Of a stretch of 64,000 bases of DNA, positions 47,408-60,400 are shown one piece after another (position 1 is the first letter of the stretch; each line of letters begins with the position of its first letter). Location: positions 30,666,595 through 30,730,594 of the forward strand of contig CM066918.1 of assembly GCA_033964015.1 (NCBI GenBank), given 5' to 3'. The position numbers and the translations under genes were made by a program. The notes under the pieces are model-generated. The model worked only from the letters and a program-made list of their open reading frames with translations, had not been told where the DNA came from and did no database searches. This DNA comes from Scolanthus callimorphus (lineage: Eukaryota; Cnidaria; Anthozoa; Actiniaria; Edwardsiidae).

Positions 47408-47483
47408 TTAACCTTGTGTGAATGCTAACGTGCTAATGAAATGGTAACATTTCATTAGCACGTTAGCATTCACACAAGGTTAA
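47408..47483. repeat. Perfect inverted repeat, 36-bp arms
   Basis: TTAACCTTGTGTGAATGCTA starts the left arm and the right arm is its exact complement, with only GTAA as loop. It directly follows a run of about twelve T at the SINE tail. Transcribed, it would make a long perfect hairpin. Confidence 0.9.
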
Positions 47484-48371
47484 TTCCTTATCTCCACTCT
47501 GTTGAACTTAGTGCTACGCGGCCACAGGCTTGCCTGAACATCTACATCCTTTCAAACATGTTCGAGAAATTTTGCAGCTCGATGCGATTTCGAAACAAAA
47601 ATGCACATTAAAATCGCAGTGAATAGTGCAGCTAGTTTACACAGGGGTTTGAAATTTCAACTCGCGCGCGGGAAAAAACAGCAAATGAGACAAAACTGCG
47701 CAAGATAAAACCGGCCATGTTATGTTTTTGACATTCTTCTTCTATAAATTTTGCCCCCAGTGCAAAGCCTATAGTGAAGTCTCTGACCCGAAATGTTAAC
47801 TAGGTTTAAATAATATTGATTACATAACAAGGCACCAATTATTTTCCAGAGCAATATCTACTGTTTGCTCACAAACGTTTATTTCTTTTTACACATAACT
47901 AAAAGGTGTAAAGTGTACCCAATATTCTCTACCGAATATGATAACGAATATACATTGCATATCAAAGAGACGGGCACGCAAAAACCCTCAATATGGAGAT
48001 AATTTAGAACAGGAAAACAAAATCTCTAAAAGTAACCTTAAAATTAGGAATCCGAAATAATGAAAAAGTAAATCCTTTTTATTCTCTTCGAAGATTTCCA
48101 TACCTGTTCTGGTTTCCGGAGCTACTACTTCAATTCTTTCCACATGCGTAACAAGCAACAACAGTCCCAAAAGCCAATCCCGAGTGCAAATATACATCTT
48201 AGAGAAGAAAAGAAGTAAGTCTTGTGTTGTTGAAAGCACTAAAACTTGTGAACTTGTGAAATCATATCAAAAAATATACGAGTTATTTCAGGTTATCAGG
48301 GAGTACAAGAAAGCAAGTTACTCTATTGCTTCCGATCCTTTTTGTGGTAGAAGAATCACCTCTGGCCAGCC

Positions 48372-49323
48372 ATGGACAAACAACACATTTATCTCTCCGC
48401 GAGCGAACGCATTCTATGGTCTTTGATATTTGGAATCGAATCAGTTGCTATTCTGACTGGAAATTGTATCGCTCTCAGGATATTCAGTAAACGCGCTTTA
48501 TCACAAACAAGTCAAATATTTTGATGATTGCTTTAACAGCGGCGGATATGACCGTTGGGATTTCTACCGCTCTTTCAGTGTTCCAATTTGTTAAGTACTA
48601 TGATGGTTATAGGAATTACGCCTATACTTTTGTAATCGTCGAAACTCTCATCGGCGTATTTACGACATTTTGTTCTGTTGTAATGCTGGCCGCAGTGTCG
48701 CTAGAGCGCCTGTTTGCGATTTGTTGCTCACTTCGACAACGCACGACGTCTCAACAATCGTATATTGTCTTCATCGTCATGTTGGTGCTACTCTCTGCGA
48801 CAATTTGCGGGACGATGATCGCGATAGAAGTCGTGGACTCAAACTTGACTCGAAAAGATTACAACTGCGCCAAAAGATTACAACTGCGCTAATGATGTGC
48901 GCATCATCTGTGTTCTGGGTGTTGATAACTGCATCATACATTGCTATCTGGCTCAGACTCGCTTGCTACTCATCTTTCCAAACGAGTCGTACTATGCGCA
49001 AACACAAGCAACTCGCCAAAACATCGTTTATGGTTTCGGCGCTATCTTGCTTGGCATGGCTTCCCGACGGAATTTTACTTGGTTACCGCGTGTTTCTCTG
49101 CAAGGCCTGTAATACTCGCATTCCCAAGGAAGCGCTTTTGGTGGCAGATTTCCTTTTATTTGGGAATTCGTTTGTAAATCTAATTATTTACGCGCTCAGA
49201 ATGCCACATTTTAGACGGGAGTTATACAGTATGGTGTGCTGCTCTAGATTACAAGGCTCTCGTCGTGGGGGCCCTGCCACGGAGATAGCGATGACGCTGA
49301 GAAGTAGAACGCATCTCGGATAA
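48372..49323 (+). CDS. Rhodopsin-like (class A) GPCR, single exon
   Basis: About 317 residues if two one-base gaps are allowed. ATG 48372 opens into TM1 with GNCIAL (the TM1 Asn). TM2 has LTAADMTVG. TM3 ends SLERLFAI, an ERL in place of DRY. TM6 has AWLP instead of CWLP. TM7 reads FVNLIIYALRMPHFR, with NLIIY for NPxxY and the short helix 8 typical of many cnidarian orphan receptors. The frame breaks at TTTT (48519-48522) and at AAAA (48872-48875); one base more in each run gives a continuous seven-helix protein. I therefore think the gene is intact and the breaks are sequence errors, but a young pseudogene is possible. Ligand unknown. Confidence 0.8.
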
Positions 49324-50090
49324 AGACCCGAAAGTCCTCTCCAGTGCCTTAACTCACGCTGTGCCGTCATTGGAGGCCACACATTATAAATTGGTAGTAG
49401 GATAGTTCATGGGAAAAATGTATAATTCGCAAATGTTACACGGATTAGCAATAAATCAATTACAAGCTATTTTCCAGCAAGTTTATAATGACACCCGCAA
49501 TTTTTCACGTCCAAAATTTATACATGTGGTATAGTTGTGACGACTTGTTGCACCCTCTTGTTGCGATGTCTCACCGGGTTGTTTACCATCATATGCTGTG
49601 CTCACAGAAACCATCATTTTCAATAGGGTGGGTCATTGAGCGGGACCGGTCGTACAGCTAGTTGCGGAATTGGAACAAAAAACAAACGTATCCTCCGACA
49701 TCCCCATCTTATGAGCTAGCCCCCAATATTCACAAAGAAATGTCAGTCTAAAGTTTTCTACAAAAACGCATTTAAGACTGGGTTCTGCCATTTCTCTTGG
49801 TTCTGCAAACAAATATCCTAAAAGTGCAAGCAACTCCTTTGAATCCTCTTATATACGGGAAGGCTGTGGATTTTACTTTGTGGAGTCTGGGTCTTAGCGG
49901 AGCTCCGCTGTTCGAATGGAAGACGGGCTCAGTGCAATAACAACATGACTGCCACTATGACAAATGTTTTGACGTCGTTTTCCCGTATTTCTACCATAGA
50001 AAAGGCATCATAAGAGTCACGATGTTGTAGTAGCTAGCACAAATAGTGACGAAGAACAAGTTTTAGTTCGCGTCTTGGCTCTCAGTCAAC
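49324..50090. other. GPCR-POLR3D intergenic region
   Basis: Short interval with no repeat or exon that I can identify; the POLR3D promoter and 5' UTR should be near 49.9-50.09 kb. Confidence 0.5.
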
Positions 50091-53000
50091 ATGTCAGGAC
50101 AAGATCCAAAGAAGTCTCGAGGTAAAGATGGCGGCAAAGATGGTGGAGGAGCAAGAGCGGCGGGCTCCCTACTTGGAGCACGAGGTACAGTCATATCGCT
50201 GTTGAGTGTTGGTGGCTATAAAGTTTTAGGGCGCGTATAATTTGCTAAATTTAGAGGTGCAATTCTGTGCATAAAAGATGCTTTTTATTTTACAGCAATG
50301 TTATCCAGACAGCTTGGCAGCGCTGCAAGGTAAAGTTATTTAGAAACTAGCACGACAAGAGATCTTCACAGAACCCATTTCGGCTAGACTGCAAAATACC
50401 ACCTCACACATATAGCTATATCCTTAAATATGCTGGAGATAGCTAATTCATCGCCTCGTTCTACAGTGGGCTTGAGAGGAGTTTGAGGAAAGGCCTTGAG
50501 AAGTTTAAGTAAAGGAAATTCCAAGAAAGAAAACCAAGAGAAATACAGTAAATGGCAATTCAGGAAAATTTTGCTCGAAGACAGGAATGAAAAGTCTTTA
50601 GACTCCTAGCAAAACTGAAAGAGTTGACATCACTGACCAGGATGTGAGACAGCTAAGGACCTTTTCCTAATGTAAATCTTACCAGTATATTCAGCTGATC
50701 CTGGGCTCTTAGTTTGTCACATTTCCATGCCCTCAGGATAGTTCAATTATTTTTCATTACTCTTACCTCTCTATTTGGTTCATTTTATTGCAGTCCTGGA
50801 AGACTTCCATCAATCCGTCCTGCCAGAGACTTGACATTAGGGGGGACTCCTAAAGTTACTCTTGGGGGAGCTGTCAAAGTGAGTACATTTGATGTGCTAG
50901 AAGAAGAATAGTAATACACTGCCTTTTCAATAGGGGGATAACAGTACCTTATGGTACATTCAACGAACCAGCCCATGACTGTGTGTCCCATTTTATACCC
51001 TAACTTATTGACTTTTATCCAATGCCAAGGAGATCTCATTATATCCTAACAAGAGTATGTTTCATGTCTTGTCTTTGGCAGCAACAATGAAATGATTCAA
51101 TTCAATTCAACTTTATTCATATGTTTTCTTATTAAAATTGATGATGGCTGACCTTGTTTTTCAGAGAACGTTCACTCCAAACATCCCAACCAGACGAATC
51201 AAAGAGGAGTAAGTGCAAACATATTACATGACAACTAAAACTGTTGCATTGTAAATGACATAAATATATATATTTTTTGAACTTTGGCTTTGCTGTTCTA
51301 CCAGGCAAACCATCTGAGTCAATCAAATTCTTGTCCTGTTTCGCCTAGTGCACCTGGCTGGCTTGGTTCTGAACAAAAGTCAGGTGACTGTACTAGGTGA
51401 AACAGGGCAAGAAATGATTGGCACAGCAAAGCCAATAATGAATCAATATTTCAGAAAGTCACTATGGAATGATTTTCACTGTAAAGCTACAGTCTAAAAG
51501 AAATGAGCAGAACGGCTACAGATCACAAGAAGGCTTTGGAAACTCATTCTTGGAAAATGTGTATAGTGCATGATCAATTTGAAAGCAGTACATTGATGAA
51601 CAAATCATAGAGGCCTCTGGTTTTCTGTGCCACTATTTGAACAAAAAAATAGTGGTACTCAGGATTTTATGTCTATTGACCATAGCAAACTGTACACATA
51701 TACTCTAAAAGCTTGAAATTCTGATAGTCTAATTTAGTTGTGTGTATAATAGTCATTGAATGAATCTCAGTCTTCTAATTTTGAGAACACATGCATGCCT
51801 CACAGCTGGAGATTGAGAGAAGTCACATTTTCTGTTCTCTGTCAGGCCAAAAGACACACCACTCCAGGATAGGCCTAATGTAAGTTGTTAGGGTTCAAAG
51901 ATGCTCAGAAATGCAAAACCTTATTGTGAAAGCTCACATTCATGTCCTTTGTGGCAATTTTTTTTCCAGATCACAAAATATTACCTATCATCTAATTCCA
52001 GAATAATCCATACCCGTCCATGGAGGGAATTCTCCCCACTCTCCCTGGAATTTGCAGTAAAAACTAAAAATTTAGTAGTGATTGCATGAGAAATAAGAGT
52101 CTGTATTGAATCCTGAATTAAACAATTTGACAAAATACCACAAAGGTACCTTTGGGTTTTGAATTCCCCAAATGAACTCTTTATATATTGTATGTAGCCT
52201 TCAACATCCCAGTTGAAATATGCATTATCCATATACCAAGAAAGAAGCAATCTTTCAGGAGGAATGTTTCTATAATTATAATTCTAGAAATCCAAACGTG
52301 AGGGGAGAGGGAGAGGTGGTCATAAGAATGACAGGGGAGGAGGGCGTGGCCGGGGAAGAGGTCGTGGGAGGCCAGAGGTTGTTGCTTCTTCATCAATTTT
52401 CTCTATGGGCCCTGCTGACAAACAACGAGCAGGTACTAAAAATGCAATGTACAGTTTTTTTAATATAAATACAGAGAAGCATCATTTTTGTTAAATTAGT
52501 AAAGTTTGCAAAAATAATCATTGTAAAAAAATATAAAGCAAAAAAGTTACAACCCAAAGTTTATATTGTAGGGGCTGTCCTGTAGTACATGTAGCATCGA
52601 TGTTACAGATGAACAAATTGGAATCTTTAGAGAGACACCTTAATAGCAAATTTTCCATTGAAAGTACAAAATTTTCACATTGAAACAGGTTTCTGCTTAG
52701 TGAGCTGTGCTGTCTTGCCTCATATGCTGATAATTATTGACAGAAATATTCTCTGCTATGTGCTGCAATGAAGGTGACCTCATTTAGCTTAAAAATTCAT
52801 GTTTTGTTTTCTCCATTTTTTTTCAGGACACATTGCAGCAAGTACAGGTTTTGCTGGTGGGCCAAAGGGGGATTTGAAAAGAACTACAACCATAAAAAAG
52901 AAAAGTAAGTGAAATTGTACAAAGCATAATATACCAAGATGTTACATGCACCTTTTGTGATATGGAGAATAATTTAACATTGGCACGTAGAGATATGGAA

Positions 53001-55903
53001 TTTATCTTTGAGTGTTAAGATTTTGATATCTCATGAGTGAGCGCAGCAAACAAGTAAGATATCAAGTTTGAACACAAGAAAGGATCTTTGCATGTATTAT
53101 TCTGTTTATTCATGTAAACATGGTCAAATACTATTTTTGTGGAAAACTTTCGATTTGGTGAATTTGCAACAGTGGGCATTATCGTAATTTTCACACATGC
53201 GAGTTATGATATTCTCAGTGGCGAAAATCTTGATAATGAAAGTACATAATATTTTACAAATTATCGCCACTGTACATATCTCTTTCTCTAGTAAGAGTGA
53301 GCCTTATGATGATGAGGAAACTAAAAGGATACTAAGCATGCTCAATACTGAGGTGAGTATAGACAATTTTATTAAAAAGTACATTGACCTCCATCCATAC
53401 CTAATTCTTGGTAAATGTTCGAGTTTTTAAGTGGCTGTTTCTTGATCAATATTTACCTGATTGCCTTAAAATTTTGGAATTTTGGAGAAGTGAATACCAC
53501 TTTCGATAAAACATAATATAAAGAAAATCATATCCTGTCTCTCACAGGTGCATTCAGTCATTCCTCCTTCAGGCAGACGTGTTACTTTGCATTATTTTTA
53601 GAATGAGGATGGTGACGAGGAAGGCCAAGAGTTTGGTATGGCCCGGTACAGATTCCATTAGCACAGTATCGACTACGACAAGAATCCAGCACATCATGTT
53701 TACCTGATCAAATTAAAGGTATGAAACTATAGTAATTATATAGGTTAAGGGGACAGAGTCTGACATAATGTCTGATGAATCCTCTATTTGCTTGATTTGA
53801 AAGCTGGTCTGACATACATGTATTATATTATTTACCAGCTGGAAGGTCTGGATCATAAAACGCTCTAACTAGGTATCTTGAAAATATTACTGAGATTGAA
53901 GGTCAAGGTTCTTTTCTTCTTTTTTATAGATGAGCCAATGGATATTGATTCAGAAGAAAAGGAAATCAAAAGACCAATCAAACCAAAACCTGTCATCCCA
54001 AAATCAGTGCTAAAATCAGAGGAATCAGACATCTCTTGTTCAACATTATTCTCCTCTGGTTCAGAGGTGAGCATTAGTTTTGTAGAATTGGTCAGTTTCG
54101 TTTGTTGGCCACTGTATGTAAGTGTGTTCCTTGATGATGTGGGTACCCTTATTGTTAAGACCCCTAAAAAACCCGATTCCCTTAAGGTACAACAATCAAG
54201 CCTGACAAAACTATAGGAGACTCCACCCCTCTCCCCATGGGGTTCATATATCTTGAGGCACTGACATCTATGTTTATTTATTTATTCAGGGTGGTCAAGA
54301 GAAGCTTATGTTTTTCCAGTTTCCAGACAAACTGCCAATCAAACCAATCCATAATGCTGAGCCAATGAATACTGATCAGGCAGAAAATGACAAGGAACTC
54401 AAACAGGTATAAATGATGAAATCAAGTATGACTTAGTGATCAAAATAGAAAGAATGCAACTCTTATTATGGAGCAATGCCCAATGAAAGTATATTCAGGA
54501 AACCAGTCCTGAAAATGGAGTTTGGTTACTGTATTTTATTCACAGTGCTGACTATAAATTAGCCATGTAGTTTCCAAAAGAAAAAAGAAAGAAAGGGTCT
54601 TCTCCTCATTGTGAGGGAACTCAAAGTGGTCATAAGTACATCTTTGCTATACAAAGTGACATTTAACAAATGTCCTCTGATTTTCCGTGGTATGCCCTCT
54701 TATATACCACGGAATGACGTAATAAAGTGGTCAAAACGATGTGGTCAAAATCAGAGGACATTTGTTGTATACCACAACAAAAAGGCAAAAATAAAAAGGC
54801 AAAAGCAGCACGTGCGTGCAGCCAAACGGTGTTTTCGTTGGTTCTTTTTAGCGGGTGCGCTGATGATGGCGCGTTCTGTGGTATATACTTTTATGTACCC
54901 ATGGCTGAGAGCCAATCAGAATTCGAGAAACTGAGGCTGACACGTGTAGGGCTCATAAGTGGCAGCACTCTTTTTTTCTTTTGGTAGCTCTTTTGTTTTA
55001 ATGAGTTTGGTCTCTAAGAGCCATATTTCTAAACTGCAGTGCATTTACAAGTAAACATATGGTTACTTTAACAGGATAAATCAAACAAAAAATTGTCATT
55101 GTTGGATGTTACCGAGGGTTATATTGGTAAACTACAAGTCATGAAGTCTGGTAAAGTCAGGCTGGTACTGGGTGACGTGACACTGGATGTTGCCATGGGA
55201 ACGTCTTGCTCATTTCTACAGGTAAGAGATAAATCACGAGTTTCAGATGGCAAAGACAACAAAATGTGTCGTCTGTTCCTCATGATTGGTCATCTATACC
55301 GCACGATCGGTCGTCTATCCCGCACGATCGGTCATCTATCCCGCATGATCGGTCATCTATCCCGCATGATCGGTCGTCTATACCGCATGATCGGTCGTCT
55401 ATCCCGCATGATCGGTCGTCTATCCCGCACGATCGGTCGTCTATCCCGCACGATCGGTCATCTATCCCACACGATTGGTCATCTATCCCACACGATCGGT
55501 CGTCTATCCCGCACGATCGGTCGTCTATCCCGCACGAACGGTCATCTATCCCACACGATCGGTCGTCTATCCCGCACGATCGGTCATCTTTCCCACACGA
55601 TCGGTCATCTATCCCACACGATCGGTCGTCTATCCCGCACGAACGGTCGTCTATCCCACACGATCGGTCATCTATCCCGCACGCTCCGTTGTCTATCCCG
55701 CATAGTCGGTTGTCTATCCCGCATGATCGTTCGTCTATCCCGTACGATCAGCCGTGAAACCCAAAAACGAAATACACTTTATTTCTACCTAGGACCTTGT
55801 CTCGATTCACTCCGACGAGCAACGATCAGATATGACAGTACTCGGCCACTTGAAGCATCGCCTGATATGCACACCCGACTACGAGAGACTACTGTCTAGC
55901 TAG
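50091..55903 (+). CDS. POLR3D: RNA polymerase III subunit RPC4 (POLR3D)
   Basis: Subunit of nuclear RNA polymerase III which, with RPC5, forms the TFIIF-like module for initiation and termination on tRNA, 5S and other small RNA genes. Exons: 50091-50184, 50296-50329, 50794-50878, 51165-51208, 51846-51879, 52288-52432, 52827-52904, 53292-53352, 53602-53718, 53930-54066, 54290-54406, 55075-55221, 55793-55903; about 401 residues (human 398). Conserved blocks: PGRLPSIRPARDLTLGG, TFTPNIPTRRIKEEP, an RGRGRGRGRPEV stretch, DEETKRILSML, PVQIPLAQ, EKLMFFQFPDKLP and the C-terminal RPC4 core from DVTEGYIGKL to VLGHLKHRL. Two single-base gaps are needed: in the A-run 52894-52899 (restores IKKE) and in CCC 53642-53644 (restores APVQIPLAQ). 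Both resemble assembly errors. Intron 12 contains a 21-bp minisatellite. Confidence 0.93.
51280..51430. repeat. Foldback repeat in POLR3D intron 4
   Basis: CTTTGGCTTTGCTGTTCTAC, TCAATCAAATTCTTGTCCTG and TTTCGCCTAGTGCACCTG at the left have inverted counterparts at 51380-51430. A weaker relative is seen at 28570-28625. Confidence 0.65.
54660..54935 (+). repeat. Dispersed repeat, copy 2 (foldback)
   Basis: ACAAATGTCCTCTGATTTTC near the left pairs with CAAAATCAGAGGACATTTGT at 54746-54766. The right part matches 2041-2440 in reverse orientation. Located in POLR3D intron 11. Confidence 0.75.
55283..55757. repeat. 21-bp minisatellite in POLR3D intron 12
   Basis: About 22 units of GATCGGTCGTCTATCCCGCA plus C with scattered changes. 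As 21 is a multiple of three and no unit contains a stop, all three forward frames stay open, producing repeated heptapeptides such as RLSRTIG and SSIPHDR. Its ends are inside an intron bounded by a good donor (55222) and acceptor (55792), so I treat it as non-coding. Confidence 0.92.
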
Positions 55904-56071
55904 CGCGACAACGCCCACAGACCTGACAATATACATGTACTCCCAAAGAGTGCCGGAGAGAGCCTGTCAAAACCGTGGGTAACATCATAAAACAGATAGA
56001 ATATTTTATGCAGGGACCTCGTGCTTAGCTTTAGAGGTCAGCTATTGATAGAGTGTGCATCTTTCTATCAG

Positions 56072-56445
56072 CAATGTCCAGAATGCTCTGCGCGCTGAGC
56101 GTCAAATCGAGGTTGGGTAGTGCGCATGTGCTGACCTCGATGATGCGACGCATGGACAACCTTATGATCTTCGCGAGAAGATCATAAGATCAAATTTCTC
56201 TATAGCGTTCTTCTCAAAGTGTATGAAAAGCAACAAACCACCATAGATATCTGAATTATGTTGTGCTAGAAAGAGCTGCGAATGCTCTAAAAAGAAACAA
56301 GATTTTATTAGCAAATATGCTTTCGTATTCAATTGCGCGATTCGCATGATCTCGCTTGCTCGTGTCGCTTGCAACGAGCTACATTGTAACTGTGAGAAGA
56401 TTACCCTCGTATTGATGCGCGGCGCCTAGGGCATTCTGGACATTG
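56072..56445. mobile_element. TIR element
   Basis: CAATGTCCAGAATGCTCTG at the left, GGGCATTCTGGACATTG at the right. Inside is a smaller palindrome, TTATGATCTTC-GCGAG-GAAGATCATAA-like, at 56162-56189. Confidence 0.7.
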
Positions 56446-57112
56446 GCCATTCTCGAACCCAGAGCTCCCCGGCTTTCGCACCGCAGGGGAGTCCCTGGTG
56501 ACATCCATTTGAGGGCCTTCGCTGATTGGCTGAAATGGCGCGCACGCGTACATAATAGTAGCTTAATCTCTCTTTATAAAAACGTATTTGCCAAAATAAC
56601 ACTGGCAGTCGTTTCCTAGTTGTCTTTTCATCCTATGCCTTCGCTCCAAAAGTAATTATGAGGCATAAAACCACCATTTTCTTATACGCATTCCCCGCGA
56701 GGTGACGAGCCGGGGAACCCTGGGTACGAGAATGGACATTGGCGGGAAGGTGAATAGAACTCGACGACCCTGTGGTTCCCATGGTAACCAGTATCCTAGA
56801 TGTATGTACAACGCCTAAGTGTACTGTACAGTAAAACGTTTCTTATTAGCTGCGAGTTGGGGTTCGCTTTAAATATACACACTACTACAGCCTGCTCTTC
56901 TCTATCAAAACGTAACGTATCGGATTTGCGACCCTCGATACAGTGATACAGTCTCTAATGCATATATAGCTATGTTACTAGGCAAAGCCATTGTACCCGA
57001 ACGTTTTGAAATACGTATGGAAGTTTCTGTAAAAGAGATCAATAATTGCAGAACGTAAACAAATAATAAAGTACAACCTAACAGAACATTTCGAATATTG
57101 CTTCCAAGGTCT

Positions 57113-57480
57113 TGTTAAAGATCTGTTACATCTGTTCGTTGGGATTTCGCATATTGTTTCCGGATATAGTTTTCGAATATTGTTTCCATTCCCTTCCAGA
57201 TCGAAGATTCCATCACGTGCTTGTTAAAGATCTTCCCGTTGGGATTCCGAATATTTATTGTTTCAAATATTATTTCCCTTCCCATCCCGATCTACGATTC
57301 CATCACGTGTTTGTTGGAGCTCTGTCCGTTAGGCATTTCGGATATTGTTTTCGAATATCGTTTCCATTCCCATCCCGATCGAAGATTCCATCACGTGCTT
57401 GTTGGAGATCTGTCCGTTAGGGATTTCGAATATTGTTTCCATTCCTTTCCGATCAAAGATTCCATCACGTGCTTGTTTGG
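57113..57480. repeat. Diverged tandem repeat, four units with CACGTG
   Basis: Units of about 80-110 bp share CTTGTT(A/G)(A/G)AGATCT, CCGTTGGGATT, TTCGAATATTGTTTCCATTC and GATTCCATCACGTG. Four CATCACGTG sites recur. The repeats may simply be a decayed minisatellite. Confidence 0.75.
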
Positions 57481-60400
57481 AGATCTGACACAACAGGCGG
57501 TTGATTCACGTGCAATCGAACATGCGGGGACATGGCGTTAAGCCGCTCATCAGCAGGGGACAATACCACGGATAACGGAATCCTACACTTCCGTGTCTCA
57601 TTTCATAGGAAGTAAATGGAATTAAATGTAACTCGTATCTCTCCAGTTCATCCGTCTCCAGGGTAGACGTGGCCACTCTTTTCGAGGAATGATATGCCAT
57701 TTTCTAGAAGCCAAACCCAACGGAAAATGTTTCTTAGAGCTTCCCTTAGCCCTCGCGCATGCAGTTTGTGTGGTTAGGGACCGACGTTGAACATGTCAAT
57801 ATGGCATCTTCAGTTACGATAATCAAAATATCTTGTAAACTACAACCCTTTATTAGTGATATGATTTCCTGTTACCGTATTTCTATTGTCTTAACAGTAT
57901 TCTTTGTTATTTGTTTGGTCTAGAGTCGAGACCTCGTTTCCTTTGCGTTCCTTTTGAAGAGTAGTCGGCAAACAATAAAGAGAGGGGTTATTAAACCAAG
58001 GACAAAGATGGCTGAAGCCATCGGAAGTTGAATTACGTCGCCGGAACTTATAATTGCGAAAACACGTCGATATTTCTCGCTGGGTTTGGGGTTCGTGGAT
58101 TTCTAGCTCTCATCGCTAAGTTTTTAGCTGGAAAACATCAATTTAGGGAAGCCCTCTTGGCCTCTGTTTATCACGCTGTTATCAAAAACTCTCTTGGCGC
58201 CTGATTATAACCTTCTACACACACCCTGTTACGTAACACCTCATTCGCGCTGTTTGCAAATGAACTAAAATATTACAACAAATCGCTTGTAAAATCCCAG
58301 ATCGGATTCGCCTTGGGCTTTCTCAGTTTTGCAAGGTTTAGTTCTGCATTATCTAATCTGCGGTTAATCTCTACTAGAATTACCTTTGATATTCCAAACC
58401 ATTGGACTTTTTTTGCCGCAGTATGCGAGCTGCATTTTTCGCGAGTTTAACCTGCTTCCCGCTACCTAAACGTTTTCCCAGCAATCACAAAAAGCCCACC
58501 CAGTGTTTGGCTCACATAATATTTCCCTCTAAATGTTTGCACGTATTATCAATATGCGCTCTATCAGCTTATACAGAGACCATCACGTAAAGCGTTACTC
58601 TTACTAAGGATAACTTGACAAGTGTTTGAAACCAAACACTTCAGTTTATTCATGAGCTGTAGTACGTGTATAACATCTGCCCTTGGGCAAATATTTTCAC
58701 GATGTCTTGTCACACCATTTTCTCATTCGACATGATCACTAATGCCTTGATAAATACAATCTGCGGAGCTAAAAAATACAGGCTTTTTTTAGCCAGATGG
58801 GCTAGTTTAATTGATCGGAAATGTGCAAATATGAAAGGGAAATAAAAAGAGGTAGAAATGAGTGAAATACCACACGTTTTCGTTCCAAAACCGGACGTTG
58901 ACGCTCAAGTTGTTGTGAAGATACAAGGACATAAGGAACTTGTTTTGAAGAGATGTTCTCGGCAACTGCGTCGATATGTGTTCTTACTTGACCAGAAACC
59001 TAGATGACGTGCTTCATAATAAGGGATTTTATCTTGGATTTTTGATTCCCGTAAACTGAGAACCTCGATCGTTGACAGGTTTTGTAACTAGTGCGTGAAC
59101 TAGTGGGTGAACTCTAGCCTTCATTGTTATGCTATCTCTGTTTTCCGCACAATGATGTTTACAAATCGCCCCAGGAACATCTTGACAGCGGGTTTGTATC
59201 GTAGGACGTGATTGTGTATAATAGAGCACTCGAACGCTGGTTCCAAGCCAGAAGACATGATCAAGCGACGTATAAAAAACTGATGTCGGACATTTGGAAT
59301 CTATGGACAGTATTCTTCGAAGCTGATCCAGGTCGGTGAAATGCGATTGTTTTGCTATTGATAAAATGCGCTTAGTACTGAGTTTAAGCTGATGGAAATA
59401 CAAATTTATTCTAAAAGTATGCCACGACTGTGCAGTTGTTATTTCATTCACGTCAAGCGTAAGGTGTACATCATTACCATATTCTTACAACTAAACTAAA
59501 ATGTTCGATATACAGTGCAAGGCATTTCCACATCTCGAAAGCGTCCCTCCATTTTGAGCTCTAATATTTTCAGAGATAAATGGCTCAAACTCTCCTTAAT
59601 GTCTAACCCCGGACAGGTTGAATTCTAGATTTTTCGAACGTTTTTTTTTACTCCGCCCTGTCTCAGATGTATTGCGTAGCATCCTAAAAAGAAAACCAGT
59701 GTTTAACTGACGAAAGAAACAGATAAAAAGCGCTAACTTCGGGCCTCCGTGCACCGAAACAATCCGTTTTAAGCAAACTGAACAATACGGTCAGCACCAT
59801 AGGATAAGCAGTTTCATTCTTAATACTAGGCTACATTTAGCGGTTTGTAACAATTAGGTACACATAATTAAATAAGGTCTCTGTTCTTTAAAGTCGTTGC
59901 TGCTGTCGTAAAACTAATCCCAAGTGGATTGTCGTTGGCTAATCCATCTTGCGGGATGCTTAACTAGAAAAAGCTATTCAATTGATTTAAGTTTATCCCA
60001 GCGAGACTGAAAAGTTCTTCTTTTTCTGGAACAAGGTCAGGTTTAAATTTCATAGTCCTACCGTCCCGGAAATCAACTGGAAAAGTCCGTTTTTGGAATC
60101 ATAAACTCTAACCAGGGTCGTCTCTAACCAAGATTCTTCAAAGTTATTCAAAGAGATATTTCTGTGTGCCCGTTTTCAAACGGCAGTACAGTTGCAACGT
60201 TGCATCGATACTTTTGCAAATGGAAGCCACGCGAAAAGGGCCCTATACAGTATCTGCAGTATTTCATACTTTCGAGAAAAACGGTGAAAGAAGTTCAGAA
60301 TTCCCATACAAACCCTTATAAGATTGAAATTTAAACTGTCAAATCTCTACTCTTCCGTGCGAAAAGTGGATGACCAATATGCTTCGCCGTCTAGACACAA

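Larger units (their letters stand above)
45463..48371. other. Repeat-rich region upstream of the GPCR
   Basis: No exon recognised. It contains the small-RNA-like copies 3 and 4, a (TTG)n run at 46745-46770, a SINE, a perfect hairpin at 47408-47483 and about 900 bp of unremarkable AT-rich DNA before the GPCR frame. Confidence 0.6.

Noticed and set aside
55093..55899. 268-codon frame with RLSRTIG repeats as a protein of its own
   Set aside because: It joins POLR3D exon 12 to an intronic minisatellite; a strong donor at 55222 and an acceptor at 55792 restore the conserved RPC4 C-terminus.
59029..59451. 140-codon minus-strand frame as a gene
   Set aside because: No recognisable domain, no promoter or splice partner; a frame of this length can occur by chance in 7 kb.
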